64,000 bases of DNA from Xanthomonas theicola (GTDB lineage Bacteria > Pseudomonadota > Gammaproteobacteria > Xanthomonadales > Xanthomonadaceae): contig NZ_CP049017.1 in the NCBI RefSeq assembly GCF_014236795.1, positions 2,520,001 to 2,584,000 of the forward strand, in the 5' to 3' direction. Positions 27,670 to 36,186 of the stretch are shown one piece after another (the stretch's first letter is position 1; every line of letters begins with the position of its first letter). The notes under the pieces are model-generated. The model saw nothing but the letters and a program-made list of their open reading frames with translations. It was not told the origin of the DNA and searched no databases. Both the position numbers and the translations under genes were made by a program.

Positions 27670-28233
27670 ATGAGCGATCCCAGTACTTGTACGGTGAAAC
27701 CCTGGCCGACATTTATGATGACTTGTACGGAGAGGCACCGGCGAACGCGATTGATGCTTTGGTGGCATTGGCCGATCGCGGCGGTCCGGTGCTGGAGTTG
27801 GGCGTAGGCACCGGGCGATTCGCACTGCCCATGCGCGAGCGCGGTGTAGATGTGCATGGCGTCGACGCCTCGCAGTCGATGCTCGACAAGCTCAAGGCCA
27901 AGCCTGGAGGTGCTGAAGTCCCCGTGACGCTGGCGGATTTCGCGACCTTGGAAGTCGTCCGGGGCGGCCCGTTCCAGATGGCGTTCTGTACCTTCAGCTC
28001 ACTGTTTTTGTTGTTGCCCCAGGAAGCCCAGGTCAGCTGCTTCCAGGCCACCAGCGCGCAGCTGGGCGAGCAGGGGCGGCTGGTGATCGAAACGTTCTTC
28101 CCGGACCTTTCGCGCTATGGCAAGGACCAGTCGGTGTACGTCGGCGGGCTGGAACGCAACGAGGTACTCCTGGAAGCGTCGCGGCATGAGGCGGTCAAGC
28201 AGCGGGTCAGTTGCCGCTTCATCCGCATGCAAA
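27670..28233 (+). pseudogene. Class I SAM methyltransferase, 5'-frameshifted and 3'-truncated
   Basis: The body reads LADIYDDLYGEAPANAID, then GGPVLELGVGTGRFALPMRE (SAM motif I), VDASQSMLDKLK and FQMAFCTFSSLFLLLPQEAQ. It is a typical small class I methyltransferase. The natural ATG at 27670 (MSDP) joins this frame only if a base is restored in the CCC run near 27679. At the 3' end homology breaks at 28233, where slyD resumes, so roughly the last quarter is missing. It formed part of the insert's cargo. Confidence 0.7.
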
Positions 28234-28500
28234 GGCCCGCGCCACGAGCAACTGCGGCAGCAGGTGCCGCGCCACGCGTTCCCCGACGCCGACGGACTTG
28301 CGCCCGGCATGCAGTTCCAGGCGCAGACCGACCAGGGTCAGTTGCTGGTCACCGCCGTCGAGGTCGGCCCCGAACTGGTGACCATCGACGGCAACCATCC
28401 GCTGGCCGGGCAGGTGCTGCATTTCGCGGTGGAGGTGGCAGGCGTGCGCGAGGCCACCGAGCAGGAAAAGAACCAGGGCCACGCCGGCGCGGCGCTGTAG
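28234..28500 (+). pseudogene. slyD: slyD, C-terminal fragment
   Basis: This is the remaining 88 codons of SlyD: GPRHEQLRQQVPRHAFPDAD, then GMQFQAQTDQGQLLVTAVEV and TIDGNHPLAGQVLHFAVEVA, the insert-in-flap region and end of the FKBP domain. It is in frame with the N-terminal fragment if 24352-28233 is removed. The C-terminal tail is short and lacks the His/Cys-rich metal-binding extension of E. coli SlyD, as in other xanthomonads. It has no start of its own. Confidence 0.9.
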
Positions 28501-28648
28501 CGCTCGGCGCAGCCGCTGGCTCCGCACTTGGCCCGCGATCGGGGGCCAAGTGCATTCCGGCAGCAGCGCTGGCGACGCCGGCGCTGGCGGCTTGCGCCGC
28601 GCTGCAGCTTGCCGCACAGTGCGCGGCCCCGGCCCGGCCCGCAGCGAC

Positions 28649-30007
28649 ATGAGACTCGGCATCGATTTCGGCACCAGCAACTCCGCCGCCGCGGCGCTGA
28701 TCGATGGCCGCGTGATGCCGATCGGCTTCGGCGACCAGCACCAGTTCCGCACCACCGTGTATTTTCCCGAGGCGATGCGCGACCCGTCCGATTTCGAACT
28801 GACCGCGGCGCTGCAGCGGCAGGTGGACGAACTGATCGATGCCGGCCGCCGCGATGCCGCCGCCGCCGGCCGCATGCGCAGCCGCGACGAACTGCGCCGC
28901 GACGCGATCCGCGTGGTGCGCCGGCAATGGATGGAAACGCAGATCCGCGAGCCGCGCAGTTCCGCGGCGCTGCTGCAGAACGCGGTCTACGGCGATGCGG
29001 CGCTGGACGCGTATTTCGCCGAAGGCGAAGGCAACCTGGTACAGAGCCCGAAATCGATGCTCGGCTACAACCTGCACCCGCGCGCCAGGCAGACCATCAC
29101 CGGCATCGCCAGCCACATCCTCGAGCACATCCGCCTGACCGCCTCGCAACAGCTCGGCACCCAGGTCCGCCGCGCGCTGCTCGGGCGTCCGGTGCAGTTC
29201 CGCAGCTCGATCGGCGAGGCCGGCAACGCGCAGGCGCTGGAGATCCTGCACAGCGCCGCGATCGCCGCCGGCTTCGACGACATCGCGTTCCTGGAAGAAC
29301 CCGCCGCCGCGGCGATGCACTACCACGCCGGCAGCCGCGAGCGCCACGACGCGGTGGTGGCGGACATCGGCGGCGGCACCACCGACATCGCCCATGCCAG
29401 CGTCGGCGGCGACGGCGCCCCGGACGTGCACCGCGCCTGGGGCATCGCCCGCGGCGGCACCGACATCGACCTGGCGCTGAGCCTGGCCAGCTACATGCCG
29501 CTGTTCGGCCGCGGCACGACCCGGGTGCCGGCGCATCACTACGTGGAGGCGGCGATGGTGCAGGACACCACCCGCCAGCGCGATTTCCGCCAGCATCGCT
29601 ACGAGGCGGTGCCGTGCCCGTACGACACGCGCCTGCAGGCGCTGCAGGACACCGGCAACACCGCGCGCCTGTACCGCGCGGTGGAACGCAGCAAGATCCG
29701 CCTCAGCGACAGCGAACGGCACGACGAGGCGCTGGACTACATCGAGGCCGGGCTGCAGGTGCAAGTGCGCGCCGAGGCCCTGGCGCATGCCGCACGCAGC
29801 TACCTGGAAGCCCTGGGCGAACTGCTCGCGCAGGTCCGCAGCGACATCGGCCGCGACCCGGCGGCGATCTTCCTGACCGGCGGCATGTCGCGCGCCGGCT
29901 ACATCCGCCAGGTGGTCGCCGGCGCGTTCCCACAGGCGCGCCTGGTGCATGGCGACCCCTCCTTCGGCGTGGTCCAGGGCCTGGCCCTGGCCGCCGCGCA
30001 TCGCTGA
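28649..30007 (+). CDS. yegD: YegD-like Hsp70-family protein
   Basis: This 452-aa Hsp70-fold ATPase lacks the C-terminal substrate-binding domain, like E. coli YegD. The phosphate-binding motifs are RLGIDFGTSNSAAAAL (N-terminus), AVVADIGGGTTDIAHA and the adenosine motif IFLTGGMSRAGYI; the connect motif region is FLEEPAAAAMHYH. It probably acts as an atypical chaperone, but no substrate or J-protein partner is encoded nearby. ATG at 28649 chosen because earlier in-frame codons are shadow-like. Confidence 0.88.
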   Translation: MRLGIDFGTSNSAAAALIDGRVMPIGFGDQHQFRTTVYFPEAMRDPSDFELTAALQRQVDELIDAGRRDAAAAGRMRSRDELRRDAIRVVRRQWMETQIREPRSSAALLQNAVYGDAALDAYFAEGEGNLVQSPKSMLGYNLHPRARQTITGIASHILEHIRLTASQQLGTQVRRALLGRPVQFRSSIGEAGNAQALEILHSAAIAAGFDDIAFLEEPAAAAMHYHAGSRERHDAVVADIGGGTTDIAHASVGGDGAPDVHRAWGIARGGTDIDLALSLASYMPLFGRGTTRVPAHHYVEAAMVQDTTRQRDFRQHRYEAVPCPYDTRLQALQDTGNTARLYRAVERSKIRLSDSERHDEALDYIEAGLQVQVRAEALAHAARSYLEALGELLAQVRSDIGRDPAAIFLTGGMSRAGYIRQVVAGAFPQARLVHGDPSFGVVQGLALAAAHR

Positions 30008-30240
30008 CCGCGCGCTCCAGGCGCGGGCAGCGATGCGGACGGCTGCGCGGGCAGCGCACGCAGCCGCTAGCGCAGGAGCCGTTCATACGCAAGCGGCGCG
30101 ACTGGCGTAACATGCCCTGCCACGCTTCGGCGTCACGTTTCCCCATGCGCGTCTCGTCCGGCCGTTTCTGCCGCCCGACTCGCTCCTCTTCTCGCGCCAG
30201 CCTCCGTGTCCCGCTTCGGGCCGGCCCATCGGGAGCGCCT

Positions 30241-30921
30241 GTGTCCGGCTACGCCACCCAGATCCACATGCTCAACCTGGGCGGCCAGGACTATCGCATC
30301 CGTTCGCTGCTCGATACCCAACAGTTCTCCGATCCCGACGCGCTGGCCGCCGGCGCCGGCATCTCGTCGGCGCAGTGGAGCCTGTTCGGCAACGTGTGGC
30401 CGGCCGGCCGCCTGCTCGCCGAAGCGATGGCGCTGTTCGACAGCGCCGGCAAGCGCATCCTCGAGATCGGCTGCGGGCTCGGCCTGGCCAGCCTGGTGCT
30501 GCGCCGGCGCGGCGCCGACATCCTCGCCAGCGACCGCCATCCGCTGACCGAGGTGTTCCTGGCCTACAACGCCGCGCTCAACGAAATGCCGGCGGTGCCG
30601 TACCGTCGCCTCGACTGGGCCCAGCCCAACGACGGCCTGGGCCGGTTCGACGTGATCATCGGCAGCGACGTGCTGTACGAGCACCAGCATCCGAGGCTGC
30701 TGGCCGCACTGCTGGCGCGACACGCCGCGACGAGCGCGGAAGTGCTGATCGCCGATCCGGGCCGCGGCAACAGCGCCGCGCTGACCCGCGCGCTGGCCGC
30801 GCAGGGCTACACACTCAGCGAACAGCGCGAACTGCAGCTGGGTCCCGCCGACCTGCCGCCCTACCGCGGCCGCGTCCTGCGCTATCGGCGCGACGCCGTG
30901 CCGACCGGCGGCAACGCTTGA
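30241..30921 (+). CDS. SAM-dependent methyltransferase (METTL21/lysine-type)
   Basis: This 226-aa class I methyltransferase has motif I ILEIGCGLGLASLVLRRRGA and the lysine-methyltransferase-like DVIIGSDVLYEHQHPRLLAALL. It resembles bacterial homologues of the METTL20/21 protein-lysine methyltransferases, so a protein substrate is plausible. The chosen start is GTG 30241 with GGGAG 8 bases upstream; ATGs at 30112 and 30145 would add poorly conserved residues. Its stop overlaps the TTG start of the YkgJ gene. Confidence 0.78.
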   Translation: MSGYATQIHMLNLGGQDYRIRSLLDTQQFSDPDALAAGAGISSAQWSLFGNVWPAGRLLAEAMALFDSAGKRILEIGCGLGLASLVLRRRGADILASDRHPLTEVFLAYNAALNEMPAVPYRRLDWAQPNDGLGRFDVIIGSDVLYEHQHPRLLAALLARHAATSAEVLIADPGRGNSAALTRALAAQGYTLSEQRELQLGPADLPPYRGRVLRYRRDAVPTGGNA

Positions 30922-31250
30922 GCGCGCAGCCTGCAGCGCGCGCCGCGGCCGAGAAAAACGTCGCCTGCGACCGCTGCGACGCGATCTGCTGCCGCCTGAC
31001 CGTGCTGCTGATGCCCGAGGACGAGGTGCCCGACCATCTCACCGAACGCACCGCCGAGGGCCTGCACGTGATGGCGCGCGACGAGGACGGCTGGTGCGTG
31101 GCGGTGGACAGCAAGCGCATGTGCTGCTCGATCTACGCACAGCGCCCGGCGATCTGCCGCAAGTTCACGATGGCCGGCCCGTATTGCCGCGACATCCGCC
31201 GCATCCACGACGACCAGTTGGCGCGCGGCATTCCCCTGACGATGTACTGA
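30918..31250 (+). CDS. YkgJ family cysteine-cluster protein
   Basis: This 110-aa putative zinc- or iron-chelating protein has CDRCDAICC near the N-terminus (about residues 17-25) and MCCSIYAQRPAICRKF in the middle, the CxxCxxxCC...C pattern of YkgJ. It starts at TTG 30918, which overlaps the previous stop (TTGA). The first in-frame ATG lies after the first cysteine motif, so the TTG is needed to keep the motif. Function unknown. Confidence 0.82.
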   Translation: MSAQPAARAAAEKNVACDRCDAICCRLTVLLMPEDEVPDHLTERTAEGLHVMARDEDGWCVAVDSKRMCCSIYAQRPAICRKFTMAGPYCRDIRRIHDDQLARGIPLTMY

Positions 31251-31266
31251 CTCCAGGAGATCCACC

Positions 31267-31464
31267 ATGGCACGTTCCACCAGCAAGACCCCACCACCGA
31301 CCGCAAAGACCGCACGCAGCGGCGGCGGCGACAAGGCGCAGAAAGGCCTCAGCCGCGAGCGCATCGAGGCCGACATGGCCGCATTCCGCAAGGCCGGCGG
31401 CCGCGTCGAGGTGCTCGGCACCACCCGCGTGCTGAAGAAGGTCGACGAAGCCGAAGCCGGCTGA
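31267..31464 (+). CDS. Small basic conserved hypothetical protein (65 aa)
   Basis: This 65-aa protein has a Lys/Arg/Thr-rich disordered N-terminus followed by a short helix-strand region (SRERIEADMAAFRKAGGRVEVLGTTRVLKKV). A good AGGAG lies 6 bases upstream, and codon use is normal, so it is likely real. The C-terminal LGTTxxLKK motif resembles small xanthomonad proteins of unknown role. It follows the YkgJ gene by 16 bases and may share its transcript. Confidence 0.7.
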   Translation: MARSTSKTPPPTAKTARSGGGDKAQKGLSRERIEADMAAFRKAGGRVEVLGTTRVLKKVDEAEAG

Positions 31465-31558
31465 ATCCGCGCGCCACGGCAGCGCCACGCGACGTGCGCG
31501 CCGTCTTAACGGCGTCCGCCGATAATCCACGCATATCTCCCTGCGGCAACCGCCCGGC

Positions 31559-32353
31559 ATGTTCCTGCGATCCCTGTCGGCCGAACTGGGCCAACCGGCC
31601 TGCGCCAACTGCCGCGACGGCGAATTGCTCGACTTCGGCATCCGCATGGCGTTCCAGCCGATCGTCGACGCCGATGCGCGCGCGATCTACGCCTACGAGG
31701 CGCTGGTCCGCGGCGAGGACGGCAGCGGCGCGGCAGCGGTACTGGCGCAGGTGCGTCCGCAGCAGTTGTACCGCTTCGACCAGACCTGCCGGGTGCAGGC
31801 GATCGCCAGCGCTGCGCGGCTGGGCCTGCGTACCCGGCTGTCGATCAACGTCATCCCCAATGCGATGCACGAGCCGGCGGCCTGCATCCGCCTGACTCTG
31901 GCCGCGGCCGAACGCTACGGCGTGCCGACCGGCGACCTGATCTTCGAACTGAGCGAATCCGAACCCATCCGCGACCTCGCCAAAGTGGTGCGGATTCTGC
32001 GGGACTATGCACACCGCGGTTTCCTGACCGCGATCGACGACTTCGGCGCCGGCCACTCCGGGCTCAGCCTGCTCGCCGATTTCCAGCCGCATCTGCTCAA
32101 GCTGGACATGGCCATGATCCGCGGCATCGACGCCAGCGCGCCGCGCCGGCACATCGTCGCCGGCATCGTCGGCATGGCCCATGCGCTGGGGTGCAGGGTG
32201 CTCGCCGAAGGTGTGGAGACCCCCGCCGAATATCGCGCGCTGCGCGCGCTGGGCATCGGCCTGTACCAGGGTTTCCTGTTCGCGATGCCGGCACTGGAAG
32301 CGCTGCCCGAGATTCCCGCCGAACGCTGGGAAAGCCTGGAACACGCAAGCTGA
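31559..32353 (+). CDS. EAL-domain cyclic-di-GMP phosphodiesterase
   Basis: This 264-aa stand-alone EAL protein has all metal and catalytic residues of active phosphodiesterases: YEALVRG (EAL), the Asn in SINVIPNA, the Glu in IFELSESEPI, IDDFGAGHSG, the Lys in LLKLDMAMIRG, the Glu in LAEGVETPAE and the Gln in YQGFLF. It should linearise cyclic-di-GMP and so lower adhesion or alter virulence. A short Cys-containing segment (CANCRDG) precedes the domain but no sensor domain is evident. It is monocistronic, with a 94-base leader. Confidence 0.93.
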   Translation: MFLRSLSAELGQPACANCRDGELLDFGIRMAFQPIVDADARAIYAYEALVRGEDGSGAAAVLAQVRPQQLYRFDQTCRVQAIASAARLGLRTRLSINVIPNAMHEPAACIRLTLAAAERYGVPTGDLIFELSESEPIRDLAKVVRILRDYAHRGFLTAIDDFGAGHSGLSLLADFQPHLLKLDMAMIRGIDASAPRRHIVAGIVGMAHALGCRVLAEGVETPAEYRALRALGIGLYQGFLFAMPALEALPEIPAERWESLEHAS

Positions 32354-32651
32354 GCAGCGCGGCGGTGAACGGCTACGCCTTGTACGCCTTGCTGAAGAGC
32401 GGCTGCAATCGCAACGCATGCATGGCGAACTTTCCGGCTGCGGACGCCGTCGGATGCAAGATCCGTCTGCAATGCACGCGGCCAACCACTCGCGCGCCGC
32501 TTTAGGATCGGTTGCCACCACCACCTGCACTGCCCGCCGCGCTCACAAACCTCATCGCCGCTCGTTCCTGGAGATGCCGTCCGCCGCGGCATGGCCGCAC
32601 CGCCGCTGCCGCGCCGAGCACGTCGACCCACTTTCCTTCAGGAGCTGGACC

Positions 32652-32948
32652 ATGGCCCGCAACAAGACGCTATTCCTCTACAACGACACCCGTCATGATC
32701 AGGAGTGGACGGTGTACGCCGAAGGTGTGATCAACGAAAGCTACACCGTCGGTCAGCAGCGCAAGTCGTTCACGCTTAGCCTGTCCGGCGATACCACGAT
32801 CAGATTCGGCGTGGACGGCACGGTGTATCTGCGCGCCAGCTATATCTACGCGACCGACCGTTGGACCTCGCATACCGATACGCCCAACGACATGGCCTTC
32901 AGTACAGTGCAGTCCGCGGTCACCGTCACCAGCAGCTACTCGCCCTGA
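32652..32948 (+). CDS. Hypothetical 98-aa protein
   Basis: The protein is unrecognised. It is rich in beta-forming residues (LFLYNDTRHDQEWTVYAEGV, TLSLSGDTTIRFGVDGTVYL) with little charge and no signal peptide or membrane segment. A CAGGAG Shine-Dalgarno 7 bases before the ATG supports it. The 298-bp gap upstream (32354-32651) holds nothing else I recognise. Base composition is slightly lower in GC than its neighbours. Confidence 0.6.
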   Translation: MARNKTLFLYNDTRHDQEWTVYAEGVINESYTVGQQRKSFTLSLSGDTTIRFGVDGTVYLRASYIYATDRWTSHTDTPNDMAFSTVQSAVTVTSSYSP

Positions 32949-33083
32949 CCGGCGTGCGCCGCGCCCCGCCGCCGCGCACCGCGTGCGGGCACGGCATCCG
33001 CATCCGTCGGCAGCTGCACCGCACTTGATCGGCGCAGCTGCGATTGCGACCATCGCGCCTCCCCCGCCACGCCGACGCCGCCG

Positions 33084-33662
33084 ATGTCTTCGCTCCACGC
33101 CATGCTGCCGCCCTGGGCCCACCGCTGGCTCGACCTGATCGTGCCGGGCGCGCAGATCGCGCTGATCGTGTTCGCCGCATGGCTGCTGCGCACGCTGCTG
33201 CGGCGGCTGATCCGGCGCCTGGGCGAGCACTACGCGTTGCCGCCGGAGTTGGTGATGATGGCGCGCCGCGGCAGCGGCTTTGTGATCTATGCCGCCGCGC
33301 TGCTGCTGATCCTGGATCGGCTCGGCGTTTCCGCCACGGTGCTGTGGACCGCGTTCACCGGCTTCGCCGCCGTCGCCGCGGTGGCGTTCTTCGCGGCCTG
33401 GAGCGTGCTGTCGAACATCTTCTGCGCGCTGCTGATCTTCACCACGCGGCCGTTCCGCCTGCACGACCACATCGAATTGCTCGAGAACGGCGAAAAGCCC
33501 GGGCTCAAGGGCCAGGTGATCGACATCAACCTGATCTACACGACGCTGCACGAGCATCGCGGCGACGCGCGCGAGAGCGTGCTGCAGATCCCCAACAGCC
33601 TGTTCTTCCAGCGCAGCACCCGACGCTGGCGCGACCATCCGGTGCCGCCGGGGCTCGGCTAG
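33084..33662 (+). CDS. MscS-family mechanosensitive ion channel
   Basis: This 192-aa short member of the MscS family has a first membrane helix (about residues 20-38), a second at about 65-80, and the pore-lining helix region VLWTAFTGFAAVAAVAFFAAWSVLSNIFCALLIF (about 88-125). These are followed by the beta domain FRLHDHIELLENGEKPGLKG and NSLFFQRSTRRW. It would gate ions during hypo-osmotic shock. The protein ends soon after the beta domain, shorter than E. coli MscS. Confidence 0.88.
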   Translation: MSSLHAMLPPWAHRWLDLIVPGAQIALIVFAAWLLRTLLRRLIRRLGEHYALPPELVMMARRGSGFVIYAAALLLILDRLGVSATVLWTAFTGFAAVAAVAFFAAWSVLSNIFCALLIFTTRPFRLHDHIELLENGEKPGLKGQVIDINLIYTTLHEHRGDARESVLQIPNSLFFQRSTRRWRDHPVPPGLG

Positions 33663-33678
33663 GGCGGTCGGCGCAGAC

Positions 33679-33695
33679 GCGTCCTAACAGGACGC
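33679..33695 (+). terminator. Hairpin after the MscS gene
   Basis: A perfect 7-bp stem (GCGTCCT, AAC loop, AGGACGC) starts 17 bases after the stop. It lacks a T-run, so termination is possible but weak. Confidence 0.35.
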
Positions 33696-33772
33696 TGACC
33701 GGGCGCCCGGTATGGTGAGCGGTCGCCCGCCGTCGCATCGTCACGCGCCCCCTCCCGTCGCCAAGGTGTCCC

Positions 33773-34045
33773 ATGGAACCAACCGTCCATCCGTTTGCCG
33801 AACTGTTCGCCCAGTTGGGCCTGCCCAATACCGAAACCGAGATCCGCCGGTTCATCGGCCGCCACTCGCCGCTGCCTGACACCATGCGGCTGGAGGAAGC
33901 GCCGTTCTGGACGCCGGCGCAGGCGCAGCTGCTGCGCGAGGAACGCATGGACGACGCCGACTGGGCGATGGTGGTCGACCAGCTCAACATCGCCCTCCAC
34001 TCGCGCCCGGTGCCGCCGGTCAGCAGCGCCGCCAACGACGATTGA
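33773..34045 (+). CDS. DUF2789 family protein
   Basis: This 90-aa acidic protein of the DUF2789 family has the typical start (PFAELFAQLGLPNTETEIRR) and LREERMDDADWAMVVDQLNIAL. Function unknown; common in gammaproteobacteria. An AAGGTG lies 7 bases upstream of the ATG. It converges on the DksA-like gene; the two stops are 5 bases apart. Confidence 0.85.
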   Translation: MEPTVHPFAELFAQLGLPNTETEIRRFIGRHSPLPDTMRLEEAPFWTPAQAQLLREERMDDADWAMVVDQLNIALHSRPVPPVSSAANDD

Positions 34046-34050
34046 GCGGC

Positions 34051-34317
34051 TCAGCGCAGTTGGCTGTCCTTGCTGGCGCGGCGGTTGTAGCCGCTGTGCT
34101 CGTGCTGCTCGCGGTCCTGCGCTTGCTGGCACGCCACGCACAGGCGCACGCCCGGCACGGCCTTGCGCCGCGCCTCGGGGATCGGCGCGGCGCAGGCGTC
34201 GCAATGGCTCAGGCTCGGCCCTTGCGGCAACTGGCTGCGTGCACGCTTGATCGCATCCTCCACGGTCGCGTCGATCTGTTCCTGCACCGCGCCGTCGCCT
34301 GCCCAACCTGTGGCCAT
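34051..34317 (-). CDS. DksA/TraR-type C4 zinc-finger protein
   Basis: This 88-aa small DksA/TraR zinc-finger protein has the C4 finger CDACAAPIPEARRKAVPGVR followed by CVACQ (two CxxC). It lacks the long coiled-coil of DksA, resembling E. coli YbiI. Such proteins may bind RNA polymerase's secondary channel or act elsewhere. Start taken as ATG 34317 (MATGWAGD); the ORF extends further upstream but without a ribosome binding site. Confidence 0.85.
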   Translation of the reverse strand: MATGWAGDGAVQEQIDATVEDAIKRARSQLPQGPSLSHCDACAAPIPEARRKAVPGVRLCVACQQAQDREQHEHSGYNRRASKDSQLR

Positions 34318-34430
34318 GGTCGTCTCCAAACAGTCGCCATGCCACGATGATGCGGTCGCGGCCGGCGATTGCAATGCACGTGGACTTCACCTTCGCACAC
34401 CGGTTCATGGCCGCGGCGGCCAGTCCGCGC

Positions 34431-35444
34431 TCACTCGCCCGGCGCAGGAACCTTCCCGTCGTAGCCGCTGTCGCGCAGGATCGCGTCGGGATCGCGCAAC
34501 TCCAGCAACGCCTCTAGCGCCGCACGCTTGTCCGGCTGCCGCTGGTAGTAGGCCAGCAGCACGCGCTGGCCGATCCAGTAGCCCAGTTCGGACGGCCAGC
34601 CCGGCGGCGCGCTGCCGTTGTTCCAGAACCAGCGCAGTGCCGCCTGCTGGCCTTGCGCATCGGGATCGGCGTGCGCGGGCCAATGCGCCAGCAAGGTCTG
34701 CCGGTCGGCGCGGAACTGCCGCCATAACGCCGCCTCCTGCGGCATCGCCCAAGTGTTGTCGGAGCCGCCCGGATCGCCACCGGTGACCAGCGCGGCGACG
34801 AAATTGGCCGCGCCCTCGCGCAACGCCCACACCAGCAGATCGCGGCGGGCCGGGTCGTCGTCGCCCAGCGGCGGCTGCAGCGTATGCAGGGTTTCGTGCG
34901 CGAACAGATGGCGCAGGCGCGCGCGGAACGCCTCGGGCTGTTCGATGCCGACGCAGGCCGCCTCCAGGCCGATCACCTGCCCATGCGCATCGGCGCTGCC
35001 GGCGGAATTACCGGCGCCGAACAGCGCCACCACCGGCGGCAGACGCAGCCGTGGCCACAGCCCGGCATAGGCGAGGTAGATCGCGCGCAGGTCGGCATCG
35101 GCACGGCGTGCCTGCGGCAGGCACAGCGCGATCGCATGCCGATACTTGTCCGGGTCGGCGGCGACGGCTTGCGCCAGGTGTTCGGCATCGACGATCCGGT
35201 CCGGGGTGAATACCTGCACGCCGATCCCGCCGGGCGCCAGGTAGCCATCCTGAAGTTGGCGCGCGCTCGGCCGGCCGTGCGCGGCCTCGAACACCTGCAC
35301 GAAGCGCGCGGCGGCGTCGGTGTCCACGCGTGCGCTCAGCGGATCCAGCGGCGCGGCGGCCGCCGCCGCGGACGCCAGCGCGGCCAGCAACAGCGACGAG
35401 GCGGTGCGGGCGACGCGCGGCAGGGCAGAACGTCGGGACGGCAT
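34431..35444 (-). CDS. Exported putative zinc protease (DUF2268-like)
   Basis: This 337-aa protein has an N-terminal signal peptide (about residues 1-30, LLLAALASAAAAAA) and a HExxH-type motif in LRHLFAHETLHTL (H-E-T-L-H), with a downstream Glu in LREGAANFVAALVTGG. This is the gluzincin layout of DUF2268/GldB-related putative peptidases. It is probably periplasmic. The start at 35444 (MPSRRSA) is preferred to 35510. A role in protein turnover is inference; no operon partners. Confidence 0.72.
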   Translation of the reverse strand: MPSRRSALPRVARTASSLLLAALASAAAAAAPLDPLSARVDTDAAARFVQVFEAAHGRPSARQLQDGYLAPGGIGVQVFTPDRIVDAEHLAQAVAADPDKYRHAIALCLPQARRADADLRAIYLAYAGLWPRLRLPPVVALFGAGNSAGSADAHGQVIGLEAACVGIEQPEAFRARLRHLFAHETLHTLQPPLGDDDPARRDLLVWALREGAANFVAALVTGGDPGGSDNTWAMPQEAALWRQFRADRQTLLAHWPAHADPDAQGQQAALRWFWNNGSAPPGWPSELGYWIGQRVLLAYYQRQPDKRAALEALLELRDPDAILRDSGYDGKVPAPGE

Positions 35445-35520
35445 CGGCAGCACTCCATGACGCGACAGCGGATGACGGGATCGGCCGCCGGCGCGGCGGC
35501 CGGCAGCCACGGCGGCGGTG

Positions 35521-36054
35521 CTACCAGATCAGATCATCCGGCACCTGGAAGCGGCTGTAGTACGGATCGTCCTCGCCGCTGGCGGGCGGGACGTTCAGCG
35601 CATCGAACACGATCGCCGCGGGATCGCGGCTGCTCACTTTCTCCAACACCGCGCGCGGGATCGGCACGTAACCGGCGTCCAGCCGCGCGACCACCACCGC
35701 GCCGCTGGCCAGCTGCGCGCGCAGCGCCGCGTCCACCCGCAGCCGCTGGATCTTGCCGGCATCGGTGAAGTGGTAGTCGATCTCGCCATCGGCCTTGAGC
35801 TTGTGGCTGTCCACCAGTTGCCGCGCCTGCGCCCGCTGCTCCTGCGCGCGCGCCTGTGCGTTGCGCTCGGCGGCCAGCGCGCGGTCGCGCTCCACCCGCT
35901 GCAGCCGCAGCCGCTCGATCTCCACCTGTTCGGCGCTGGGCGGCGGCGGCGCCTTGCCGTGGCGCGCCTTGGCCTGCTCGCGCGCGACCTGCGCCACCTG
36001 GCTCTTCTTCACCAGGCCGGCCTTGAGCAGTTGCTCCTGCAAGGGATTGCGCAT
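35521..36054 (-). CDS. DUF2058 family nucleoprotein
   Basis: This 177-aa DUF2058 protein resembles E. coli YaiL: the start MRNPLQEQLLKAGLVKKSQV, a coiled, Arg/Glu/Ala-rich middle (about residues 40-90) and a C-terminal KLKADGEIDYHFTDAGKIQR domain. The family is thought to bind nucleic acid or ribosomes but has no proven function. It is divergent from the pseudouridine synthase-like gene, with a 132-base gap. Confidence 0.88.
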   Translation of the reverse strand: MRNPLQEQLLKAGLVKKSQVAQVAREQAKARHGKAPPPPSAEQVEIERLRLQRVERDRALAAERNAQARAQEQRAQARQLVDSHKLKADGEIDYHFTDAGKIQRLRVDAALRAQLASGAVVVARLDAGYVPIPRAVLEKVSSRDPAAIVFDALNVPPASGEDDPYYSRFQVPDDLIW

Positions 36055-36186
36055 CGGGAAAATCCAGTCGCTCCAGGACGTCGGCCGGCATCATACCCGC
36101 TGCGGCCGCGGCCCGAGCGGATCCGCGCATGGCAGCGCGGCGACGGCAGCACGTACACTGCGCTGCCCCGACCGCCGAGCGCTTCG

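Larger units (their letters stand above)
24352..28233. mobile_element. 3.9-kb insert splitting slyD, with two inverted IS5 copies
   Basis: Joining 24351 to 28234 restores EGY-GPRHEQL of SlyD exactly. The 3,882-bp insert consists of a 99-bp AT-richer left segment and IS5 copy A (+). A VOC gene and a DUF1801 gene follow, then IS5 copy B (-) and a 3'-truncated methyltransferase. The cargo is visibly less GC-rich than its surroundings and its genes use GTG starts with strong Shine-Dalgarno sites. The insert's own ends are not IS5 ends and I see no target duplication at its boundaries, so the original mobilising event is unknown. Confidence 0.82.

Noticed and set aside
33679..33760. tRNA-like fold after the MscS gene
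   Set aside because: Two hairpins occur, but there is no TTC-arm or CCA and no matching cloverleaf.
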